Shown piece after piece: positions 8,744 through 16,156 of a stretch of DNA of 64,000 nucleotides (positions within the stretch are counted from its first letter, which is position 1; each line of letters starts with the position of its first letter). This DNA is from Acidobacteriota bacterium. GTDB lineage: Bacteria > Acidobacteriota > Terriglobia > Terriglobales > Acidobacteriaceae. Where the stretch lies: positions 1 to 64,000 of the forward strand of contig JAFDVW010000002.1 in assembly GCA_018268755.1 (NCBI GenBank), read 5' to 3'. Position numbers and translations under genes: made by a program. Under the pieces are notes generated by a model that ran no database searches, had not been told where the DNA came from, and saw nothing but the letters and a program-made list of their open reading frames with translations.

Positions 8744-9448
8744 ATGTGGCAAAAATTCATTAATGACCTGATGCTGGCCAGCCAGGAAATCATCAGCGAG
8801 GTGGCCAAGTTTCTGCCGCGCCTGCTGGTGATGCTCGTCCTGGTGCTGGTCGGGTACGTGATCGCCTATCTTCTGAAATCCGTGCTGCGCAGCATTCTGC
8901 GCCTGACCAAGTTCGACAAGCTTTCCGAGCACGCCGGGGCCACGCAGCTGCTTAATAAGGCGGCCTTGCCTTCCTCCACCGAGTTGCTCACTCGCCTGGT
9001 GTTCTGGGTAGCCTGGATCGGCTTTCTGCTGGCCGGCGCCAGCGTGCTCGGTATCGGCGGCATGCAAGAACACGTCGGCCACTTCTTCGGCTTCCTGCCC
9101 CGGCTGTTCGCCGCGCTCTTCGTCTTCTTCTTCGGATTGCTGGCGGCCAGCTTTTTCTCCCGCGCCGCGCTGCTGGCGGCGGTTAATGCGGACTTGCCTT
9201 CCTCCCGGCTCATCGGCATCACCGTCCGCACCGTGATCATTGTCTTCAGCGTGGCCATGGGCTTTGAGGAGCTGGGCCTGGCCGAGCACACCGTTTTGGT
9301 GGCCTTCGCCATTGTTTTCGGCGCGCTCATGCTGGGACTGGCCCTGGCCTTTGGTCTGGGAGGACGCGACCTGGCCCGCAAGTATTTGGAAAGGCGATTC
9401 TTGCACGGCGAGAACGAAGAGCGGGAGGATGAACTTTCCCCTTTGTGA
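8744..9448 (+). CDS. TM-helix repeat membrane protein, mechanosensitive-channel-like
   Basis: This 234-residue inner-membrane protein has about five hydrophobic segments (near 24-46, 85-103, 117-141, 157-176 and 181-204) and ends 'LAFGLGGRDLARKYLE', the conserved motif of TM_helix repeat proteins related to small-conductance mechanosensitive channels. It lacks the cytoplasmic MscS beta domain. The start codon lies 6 nt after the glycosyltransferase stop, so the two are very probably co-transcribed. In the treS context it may release or sense osmolytes (inference). Confidence 0.75.
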   Translation: MWQKFINDLMLASQEIISEVAKFLPRLLVMLVLVLVGYVIAYLLKSVLRSILRLTKFDKLSEHAGATQLLNKAALPSSTELLTRLVFWVAWIGFLLAGASVLGIGGMQEHVGHFFGFLPRLFAALFVFFFGLLAASFFSRAALLAAVNADLPSSRLIGITVRTVIIVFSVAMGFEELGLAEHTVLVAFAIVFGALMLGLALAFGLGGRDLARKYLERRFLHGENEEREDELSPL

Positions 9449-9632
9449 GCCCTTTCACTCGCTGCGATTTTTAATGCGCCACATGGGGAGCAGTGTGGAA
9501 AGATTCTCGTTTCCGCGCCGGCTCCTTGACAAGGGCCTTCCGCCGGAGCAATATGCAGCACATACCCCTGCGGCCGAACCCTGTAGTTCCCTCCCAAAAA
9601 ATCTGAGCGCATTTTTCGGTTCGAGGTAAAGC

Positions 9633-11330
9633 ATGTCTCCAGTTGCCGTTCCTTCTCGCAAAATGCTGGTCCTGGCCCAGGACCCGACCGTAAAAGTTGG
9701 CGGCAAAGTGGTGACCGCCGAAGTGGATGTTCCCGACGAAATTCTCTCTCCGGGGCCGCGCGGCTACCGTGTCTACGTCGTGGACTTCGATTCCTCCAGC
9801 GGCCTGCTCTATCAGCCGGCCAAAGTCCCGGTGGATGAAACCCGCTCCCTCGCGCGCCTGCTCGACGATCCCGCCTTCCATGCGCAGAACGTTTATGCCA
9901 TCGTCATGCGGACATTGTCCCGCTTCGAGTTCGCTCTGGGCCGCCGCATCAGCTGGAGCTTCGATGGACATCAGATCCATGTGGCCCCGCACGCTTTCCG
10001 CGATGCCAACGCCTTTTACTCCAAACGCGACCGCGGACTGTTTTTCGGCTACTTCGAAGACGCCAAGGACCGCCGCGTCTTTACCTGCCTCTCCCATGAT
10101 GTCGTCGCCCATGAAACGACCCACGCCCTGGTCGACGGCCTGCGGGAGCGCTACACCTTTCCCTCTTCTCCCGATCAGGCGGCCTTCCATGAAGGCTTCG
10201 CCGATGTGGTGGCCTTGCTCTCCATCTTTTCGCTTCCCGGGGTCGTGGAAAAACTCATGACGCGAAAGATGAAGCGCAGCAACGACAAATTTGTGCGCCG
10301 CTCCGAACTCACCCGTGATGCCTTGCAGGCCACCGCCCTCTTCGGCCTGGGCGAAGAGGTTGACCCCCGCCATGATGCGCTGCGGCGGTCGGTCTCTATC
10401 AAGCCCAGCAAGCGGCTCATCCACACCGCGGAGTTCCTCGAACCGCATCGCCGCGGCGAACTGCTGGTCGCCGCCATGATGAACGCATTCCTCAGCCTGT
10501 GGCTCAAACGCATTGGACATTTGGCCCGGAATGAAGGCGCAACCCTGTTTCGCGCCAAAGTCGCGGACGAAGGACGCCTGGCCGCCGACCACCTGCTCAC
10601 CATGGGGATCCGCGCCCTGGATTACGCACCCGCCACCGATCTTCTCTTCGGCGATTACCTAAGCGCGCTGCTCACTGCCGACCTGGAGGTCCAGCCCGAC
10701 GACTCCACCTATCATTATCGCGAGACCCTGCGCGGGAGCTTTGCCGCCTATGGCATCATGCCTACTTCAAGCCGGGAAACCACCACCGAGCCCGGGGTGT
10801 GGGAACCGCCGCCGGCGCTGAAGCTCGACTATTCGCGCACCCATTTCGATGCCATGCGCCAGGACCGTGACGAGGTCTTTCACTTCCTCTGGCAGAACCG
10901 CGAGGCCCTGGGGGTCGACGATCGTGCCTATACCCGCGTGCAATCGGTGCGTCCGTGCTTGCGCATGTCGTCCGATGGCTTCCTGCTGCATGAAACCGTC
11001 GCGGAGTACATCCAGATCCTGAACCTCAAGGCCGCCGAACTCAGCAAGTTTGGTCTCACCCAACCAAAAGATATGCCTGGCACGCTGCCTATCACCATCT
11101 ACGGTGGCGGCGTGTTGATCTTCGACGAATACGGCCAGTTGAAATACCACATTCGCAACCGCATCCTGAACCATACCCGCCAGGACCGGCGCCTGGATTA
11201 TCTGTGGAAGTCCGGCTCCCTGACCCCGGGCGATACGGAAAGACGATTTGCCATGATGCACCGTCTGCGCAATACCGATGGCTTGCGCGCCAGTGCGGAA
11301 ACGGAGTGCGCCGATGCCGAATCCTTCTAA
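9633..11330 (+). CDS. Cytosolic gluzincin-type peptidase-like protein
   Basis: This 565-residue protein has no signal peptide or membrane segment. Its one clear motif is a gluzincin zinc site: 'HETTH' (residues 160-164), with the third ligand E187 in 'HEGFADVVALL', as in thermolysin-like enzymes (HExxH plus ExxxD). I cannot assign the N-terminal ~100 residues or the C-terminal ~200 residues, which include 'YIQILNLKAAELSKFG'. The ATG at 9633 follows an AGGTAAAGC. The last 17 bases overlap the start of the MBL hydrolase, so the two are translationally coupled. Lack of an export signal is unusual for M4-like peptidases. Substrate unknown. Confidence 0.7.
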   Translation: MSPVAVPSRKMLVLAQDPTVKVGGKVVTAEVDVPDEILSPGPRGYRVYVVDFDSSSGLLYQPAKVPVDETRSLARLLDDPAFHAQNVYAIVMRTLSRFEFALGRRISWSFDGHQIHVAPHAFRDANAFYSKRDRGLFFGYFEDAKDRRVFTCLSHDVVAHETTHALVDGLRERYTFPSSPDQAAFHEGFADVVALLSIFSLPGVVEKLMTRKMKRSNDKFVRRSELTRDALQATALFGLGEEVDPRHDALRRSVSIKPSKRLIHTAEFLEPHRRGELLVAAMMNAFLSLWLKRIGHLARNEGATLFRAKVADEGRLAADHLLTMGIRALDYAPATDLLFGDYLSALLTADLEVQPDDSTYHYRETLRGSFAAYGIMPTSSRETTTEPGVWEPPPALKLDYSRTHFDAMRQDRDEVFHFLWQNREALGVDDRAYTRVQSVRPCLRMSSDGFLLHETVAEYIQILNLKAAELSKFGLTQPKDMPGTLPITIYGGGVLIFDEYGQLKYHIRNRILNHTRQDRRLDYLWKSGSLTPGDTERRFAMMHRLRNTDGLRASAETECADAESF

Positions 11331-12579
11331 CCCGACCGGAGTCACCGTTCGCTCCTATCAGGTGGGCTTTGGAGATTGTTTTCTGCTCACCTTTCACTAT
11401 CCCGAAGAAGACCGCTATGTATTGATAGACTTCGGCACCACGGGCACGCCCGATGGCAAAAACAAGCAACGCCTTCTCGCCATCGCCAAAGACATCGCCA
11501 AATCTTGCCACAACAAACTTCATGCCGTGGTGGCGACGCACCGCCATCGCGACCACATCAGCGGCTTCGACACCGGCGGCGCCACCAGCCCCGGCAAAAT
11601 CATCCGCGATTGCCATCCTGATGTCGTGGTGCAGCCCTGGACCGAAGACCCCAAAGCCAAGACCAATGCCGTCGAAGCTACCCAGACCCAGGTCGAGAAT
11701 TTCCAGCTGGCCTTTGCTCAGATGCATGCCTTCGCCGGGCAGGCGCTGCAGGAAATTGCCCGGCTGAAGGCGTTTTCCACGCAGGACTTCGGCCCCCTGG
11801 GTTTTATCGGGGAAGATAATCTCGCCAATGCCGCCGCGGTCAGAAATCTCATGACCATGGGGAAAAAGAATTTCTATGTGAATGCCGGCAGTCCGTCGGG
11901 ACTGGAAGCAGTTTTGCCGGGAGTCAGAATTTGGGTGCTCGGGCCCCCCACCCTCAAGCAGTCCGATCTTATTCGCAAAGAGCGCAGCAGCGATCCCGAT
12001 GAATTCTGGCAGCTGCAAAACAAGTTCTGGACCATCCAGGGCAAGCCGCCCTCCGCCGCCAGTTTGTTCCCTGGCCACGAGGCGCGGCAACTTCCCCTTG
12101 AAGCCCGCTGGTTTGTGGAGAAGGCCGCCCAGGTGCGCGGCGACCAATTATTGCAACTGGTGCGCGTGCTCGACAACGCCATGAACAACACCAGCGTGAT
12201 TCTCTTATTGGAAGTAAACGGCAAACGCCTGCTCTTGCCGGGAGACGCGCAGATTGAAAACTGGTCTTATTCGCTGGGCAAGCCGCAGACCACGGCCCTG
12301 TTGAAGTCCGTTAGCCTATACAAGGTCGGCCACCATGGCAGCCGCAACGCTACGCCGAAAACCCTGTGGAACTTGTTCGCCAACCGTTCCACGCAGGCTT
12401 CCGCCACTCGCCTGAAGACCATGGTCTCCACTATGGCGGGAAAATTCGGCTCGGAGAAAAGCAAGACCGAAGTCCCGCGCAAAACGCTGATCGCCGAACT
12501 CAAGGCCAAGAGCGATTTCTTCTCCACCCAGGAACTCACCGGCAGCGCCCTGAGTCCCAGCCACGAGGAGACCTTATAG
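11314..12579 (+). CDS. MBL-fold hydrolase, ComEC/Rec2-like domain
   Basis: Predicted di-metal hydrolase of 421 residues. 'HRHRDH' (76-81) is the canonical HxHxDH motif after 'LIDFG' (37-41), with a later 'LLLPGDAQ' and 'VGHHGSRN', as in the soluble domain of ComEC. No transmembrane segments, so it is cytosolic and not a DNA-uptake channel. The ATG at 11314 lies inside the end of the upstream peptidase gene (17-nt overlap). An in-frame upstream ATG at 11278 would extend the overlap. A long insert (about 105-260) between metal motifs is not recognised. The stop is 9 bp from the convergent oxidoreductase gene. Substrate unknown; phosphodiester cleavage is a guess from ComEC. Confidence 0.8.
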   Translation: MPNPSNPTGVTVRSYQVGFGDCFLLTFHYPEEDRYVLIDFGTTGTPDGKNKQRLLAIAKDIAKSCHNKLHAVVATHRHRDHISGFDTGGATSPGKIIRDCHPDVVVQPWTEDPKAKTNAVEATQTQVENFQLAFAQMHAFAGQALQEIARLKAFSTQDFGPLGFIGEDNLANAAAVRNLMTMGKKNFYVNAGSPSGLEAVLPGVRIWVLGPPTLKQSDLIRKERSSDPDEFWQLQNKFWTIQGKPPSAASLFPGHEARQLPLEARWFVEKAAQVRGDQLLQLVRVLDNAMNNTSVILLLEVNGKRLLLPGDAQIENWSYSLGKPQTTALLKSVSLYKVGHHGSRNATPKTLWNLFANRSTQASATRLKTMVSTMAGKFGSEKSKTEVPRKTLIAELKAKSDFFSTQELTGSALSPSHEETL

Positions 12580-12588
12580 AAAGTAACG

Positions 12589-13938
12589 CTACACGTTCTT
12601 GATCGTCTTCGACGCTGCGTCCCAGGCCACGGCGCTCTGCCGGAAGTACGATTCGTTCGCCATGTGGCAGGCCAACGCTGCATTGTGTCCGAACAACGCG
12701 TCTTCCACCACCGGCTGGCGGCTGCGCACCGCCTCGAAGAACGTCCACAGGTGCGGCTTCACATCGTCGAAGTCCGGGGCCTTCATGGTCATGCTCTCCG
12801 GCATGGGCTCCTGCCCGAGCTTGGGGTCATTTTCCTCGTGCCATTTCTTGAAGTACTCTTCGCGCATGGCGCGCGGAAATCCAAACGCATAATAGCTCGG
12901 CGCGGAGTCTTTACCGCTCTGCGGCGTATAGCTTAGGCCAAACTCGGTCACCTCCAGAATTCCCTTCGAGCCCTGGAACCGATAGGTTTCCGGCATCTCC
13001 GTGCCCAGGTTCAGCCGCATATACACGGGAATCTCGCCATACTGGAAGATGGTCGGGTGCACGTCCGGCATGTTGCGCCCATCCTTCCAACGCAGAATCG
13101 CGCCGATCGACATGGCCCGCTTCGGCGGTTCTTGGATGCCGAGCATGAACATCATGCCGCTGACCAGATGCACCAGAAGGTCCCCGGCTACACCGGTGCC
13201 GTACTCCTTCCAGCACCGCCAGCGCGCGAAAGTATAAGGATCGAACGCCTTCTTCGGCGCCGTGCCCAGCCAGGTGTTCCAGTCGAGGGTCTCGGGCGAA
13301 AGGTCGGTGGGCGGGGGATACTCCCAGGCCCCTGTGGGATCGTTGCGCCCCAGCCATCCCTCCACCAGCATGAGATCGCCGATCATGCCTTGGGCAATCA
13401 TCTCCTTGGCCTTCTTGCACAGCTGGGAGCTCACACGCTGCGAGCCGATCTGCACGATGCGCCCAGTCTTCTGCGCCGCCTCCACCATGGCGACCCCATC
13501 CGCTGGGCTGTGCGACATCGGCTTCTCGCAGTAGATGTCTTTGCCCGCATGCACCGCATCCACCACGATCTGCTTGTGCCAGTGGTCGGGGACGGCAGCG
13601 ATCAGGCAATCGATGTCTTTGTTCGTCAGCAACTCCTGGTAGCGCCGCGTGACCGGCAGATTCGGGTTGTTGACGATTTCCCGCGCCAGCGTGTGCCGCC
13701 CGTCATACAGATCGCATGCGGCCACGCACTCGACCCCGGGAAGCTGGATGGCATTGCCCAGCAATCCCGACCCTTGCATCCCGATACCAATGATCCCAAA
13801 GCGCAGCTTGTCGCCCGCCGGCGGGACGGCCGCCCACAGCGGATCAGGTTCCAGAAGAATGGTTTTCGCGGCCAACGATGCGCCCGCGGCCGCGGCGCTC
13901 ATGCCCAGGAAATCCCGGCGAGAATAACGGGGACCCAT
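12589..13938 (-). CDS. Gfo/Idh/MocA family oxidoreductase with Tat signal
   Basis: NAD(P)-dependent sugar or inositol dehydrogenase-type protein, 449 residues. It opens with a twin-arginine signal ('YSRRDFLGM', residues 5-13, then an Ala-rich stretch), so it is exported folded with cofactor. The Rossmann loop 'GIIGIGMQGSG' and the signature 'YCEKPMSHS' identify the family. The C-terminal domain is the usual beta-sheet region. It is followed upstream in the transcript by a DUF1080 gene (26 bp gap). This pairing occurs in bacteria that process 3-keto sugars outside the cytoplasm. Exact substrate unknown. Confidence 0.88.
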   Translation of the reverse strand: MGPRYSRRDFLGMSAAAAGASLAAKTILLEPDPLWAAVPPAGDKLRFGIIGIGMQGSGLLGNAIQLPGVECVAACDLYDGRHTLAREIVNNPNLPVTRRYQELLTNKDIDCLIAAVPDHWHKQIVVDAVHAGKDIYCEKPMSHSPADGVAMVEAAQKTGRIVQIGSQRVSSQLCKKAKEMIAQGMIGDLMLVEGWLGRNDPTGAWEYPPPTDLSPETLDWNTWLGTAPKKAFDPYTFARWRCWKEYGTGVAGDLLVHLVSGMMFMLGIQEPPKRAMSIGAILRWKDGRNMPDVHPTIFQYGEIPVYMRLNLGTEMPETYRFQGSKGILEVTEFGLSYTPQSGKDSAPSYYAFGFPRAMREEYFKKWHEENDPKLGQEPMPESMTMKAPDFDDVKPHLWTFFEAVRSRQPVVEDALFGHNAALACHMANESYFRQSAVAWDAASKTIKNV

Positions 13939-13964
13939 AAATGCCCTCCTGCAATCATGCCTGA

Positions 13965-14624
13965 TTATTTTTTCAAGGCTTTGATGGCGACTTCCTTGAA
14001 GAACACGATGTCGTTGTCGCTATGGTTCTGCAGCCCGAAGTAGCCTTCGTTCGGCCGGGTGCCACGCTGTGGTTCGAAATCAAATTTTCTCTCCGGAACG
14101 GGATTCCCTTCGGTGTAATCCGTGACCTTCATCCCGTTCAGGACCACCATCGTCCTCGGCCCATCCAGCGTGATCTCCATGGTGTTCCATTCCGGTCCCG
14201 GCTTGCCCGGCTTGGCCAGCGGCTTGGTCAGGGAATACAGCGTGCCGGTTACGTGATAATCGTCCTCGTTCGAAGTCTCCGGATGATTGTCGATCTGTAC
14301 CTCGTAGCCGTAATGCACCGGCATCCATTCTTCCCGGGGTTCAATCGGAATGCGGATAAACACTCCGGAGTTGTCGTTGGCGTCGCGCATCCGGAAGACC
14401 ACGCGGATCACGCAGTCGCCCACCTTGCCCCCCGTCCAATAAAGCAGACCCATGCCGCCATGGGTGCGGATGAGGCCATCCTCGACGGTCATGCTGCCCG
14501 GGCCCACATGCTTCCAGCCCACCAGGTCTTTGCCATCAAACAGCTGCTTCCAGCCTTCCTCCTGCCCCCAAGCCATGGCGGAGAACGCAAACAAGATGAG
14601 TAAAAACAAATACTTACGGATCAT
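13965..14624 (-). CDS. Secreted DUF1080 protein (3-keto-disaccharide hydrolase-like)
   Basis: A 219-residue exported beta-sandwich protein. Signal peptide 'MIRKYLFLLILFAFSAMAWG' (1-20). The mature part opens 'WKQLFDGKDLVGWKHVG', the DUF1080 hallmark, and contains 'DNSGVFIRI' and 'YEVQIDNHPE'. Some DUF1080 members are reported to cleave 3-keto-glycosides. The ATG at 14624 is preferred over 14660 because GGGAGG lies seven bases upstream and it begins the signal peptide. It is first in a minus-strand pair with the Gfo/Idh/MocA gene. Confidence 0.88.
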   Translation of the reverse strand: MIRKYLFLLILFAFSAMAWGQEEGWKQLFDGKDLVGWKHVGPGSMTVEDGLIRTHGGMGLLYWTGGKVGDCVIRVVFRMRDANDNSGVFIRIPIEPREEWMPVHYGYEVQIDNHPETSNEDDYHVTGTLYSLTKPLAKPGKPGPEWNTMEITLDGPRTMVVLNGMKVTDYTEGNPVPERKFDFEPQRGTRPNEGYFGLQNHSDNDIVFFKEVAIKALKK

Positions 14625-14779
14625 TGGCGAACCTCCCAAAGGAAGCCCACAAATATACACCCGCAGGTCTCTGTGGGAAAGCTATCCTCTGGTACAGGTG
14701 GAGGGGAGGGCACAGGCCTGGTTACTGCCGGGAGGGCCCGACGGCGAACCGTCGTGCCGGCGGAACGCATCCAACACGT

Positions 14780-14785
14780 TATAAT
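14780..14785 (+). promoter_or_regulatory. Candidate -10 box for the S41 gene
   Basis: A perfect TATAAT lies 51 nt before the S41-family ATG at 14837, in the divergent spacer with the DUF1080 gene. No good -35 was found at 16-18 nt. Confidence 0.4.
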
Positions 14786-14836
14786 GGGAGTCACTATTCT
14801 AAGGAAGTGACCCTCCCTTCCCGAGAGCCAAAAGTG

Positions 14837-16054
14837 ATGTCCATGAAAACCAAGGCCGCAGTTCTGATTGCTTCCGCAGCAATTTTGTTGTTCACCCTCG
14901 CCGGCACGCTGAATGGCGTGCGCGCCTCCAGCGGCGACGGCGCCTACCGCCAGATCCAGGTCTACAGCGAGGTGCTTTCCCGGGTGCGCCAGGAATACGT
15001 GGAAGAACCCAATATTCCCGCCGTCACCAATGGCGCGCTGCACGGCCTGTTGGAATCTCTCGACGCCGACTCCAGCTATCTCTCCCCGGCGGAATATAAG
15101 GACTACAAGGCGCACTTGACCGGTGGCCGGGCCACCATTGGGGCCACTGTCTCTAAGCGGTTTGGTTACGCCTCCGTGGTCTCGGTGCTTCCCGGCGGCG
15201 CGGGAGAAAAAGCCGGACTCCAGGCCGGCGACATCTTCGAAGCCATTGAGGGTAAGAGCACGCGCGAAATGTCTTTGGCCGAGATCCGCAACCTGTTGAG
15301 CGGGCAACCTGGGTCCACCCTGACCGTGTCGCTGGTGCGCGCCCGCAAAGCGGAGCCCCAAAAGACCGTCCTCACCCGCGAACTGGTCACCATTCCTCCC
15401 GTCAGCGACAAGATCCTGGAAGATGAAATCGGCTACCTGCACGCCGACGCCCTGCCCGCCGGCAAGTCCCAGGAAATCGCCGCCAAAGTCAAGGCCCTGC
15501 AAAAGAGCGGGGTGAAGCGCCTCATCCTCGATTTGCGCAATTGTTCCGATGGCGATGAGTCGGAAGGCGTGGCCGTGGCCAACATATTTATGAGCCACGG
15601 AATCATCACCTACCTGCAGGGACAGAAGTACCCTCGCGAGGCCTTCAACGCCGACCCTGCCAAGGCCGTGACCTCTCTGCCCCTGGTGGTGCTGGTCAAC
15701 AAATCCACCTCCGGCGCGGCCGAGATTGTGGCCTCTGCCATTCTGGAAAATGCCCGCGGTGACGTCGTCGGCGACAAGACCTTCGGCGAGGGCTCGGTGC
15801 AGAAGGAGATTCCTCTGCCCGACGGTTCCGCCCTCATTCTCTCCGTGGCCAAGTACTACACGCCTAGCGGCAAAGCCATTCAGGACACCTCCGTGACCCC
15901 CAATGTTCTGGTGGCTGACAATGACGACGATGGCGCTTTGCCGGACGATGATTCGGGCGATACCACCGCCGAGGAAAACAAAAAGCCGGCCGGACAACAG
16001 CCGGACGAGCCCCTGCAAAAAGCGATTCAGGTGCTTAAGAAACGGGCCAGCTAG
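14837..16054 (+). CDS. S41-family (CtpA-like) PDZ protein, possible pseudoprotease
   Basis: Related to C-terminal processing proteases of the periplasm. The 405-residue protein has an N-terminal signal anchor (about 7-26), a PDZ domain ('SVLPGGAGEKAGLQAGDIFEAI'-type loop, about 100-180) and a peptidase core. The nucleophile region reads 'NKSTSGAAEI', where the usual SASASE Ser aligns with Gly293 (a Ser is at 292). The catalytic-Lys motif TFGKG reads 'TFGEG' (Glu318). Both changes suggest altered or lost activity. The acidic C-tail contains 'DNDDDGALPDDDSGD'. ATG 14837 replaces an implausible 71-codon extension. An intrinsic terminator follows. Confidence 0.8.
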   Translation: MSMKTKAAVLIASAAILLFTLAGTLNGVRASSGDGAYRQIQVYSEVLSRVRQEYVEEPNIPAVTNGALHGLLESLDADSSYLSPAEYKDYKAHLTGGRATIGATVSKRFGYASVVSVLPGGAGEKAGLQAGDIFEAIEGKSTREMSLAEIRNLLSGQPGSTLTVSLVRARKAEPQKTVLTRELVTIPPVSDKILEDEIGYLHADALPAGKSQEIAAKVKALQKSGVKRLILDLRNCSDGDESEGVAVANIFMSHGIITYLQGQKYPREAFNADPAKAVTSLPLVVLVNKSTSGAAEIVASAILENARGDVVGDKTFGEGSVQKEIPLPDGSALILSVAKYYTPSGKAIQDTSVTPNVLVADNDDDGALPDDDSGDTTAEENKKPAGQQPDEPLQKAIQVLKKRAS

Positions 16055-16082
16055 CTCCTCCGGGACAGCTGCAACTTTACCC

Positions 16083-16114
16083 ATCGCGCGCCTCGCGGCG
16101 CGCGATTTGTTTTG
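16083..16114 (+). terminator. Intrinsic terminator after the S41 gene
   Basis: Perfect 10-bp stem ATCGCGCGCC/GGCGCGCGAT with loop TCGC, followed by TTGTTTT. It separates the S41 gene from PBP1A. Confidence 0.8.
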
Positions 16115-16156
16115 CCCTCTGATGGGAATTTCTTCCTGCTATGCTGAACTCATCTC

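Noticed and set aside
11314-12579. ComEC DNA-uptake channel
   Set aside because: Only the MBL-type domain is present; there are no transmembrane competence domains.
14621-16084. 487-codon minus-strand frame across the S41 gene
   Set aside because: Shadow of a GC-rich gene; no start signal or family pattern.
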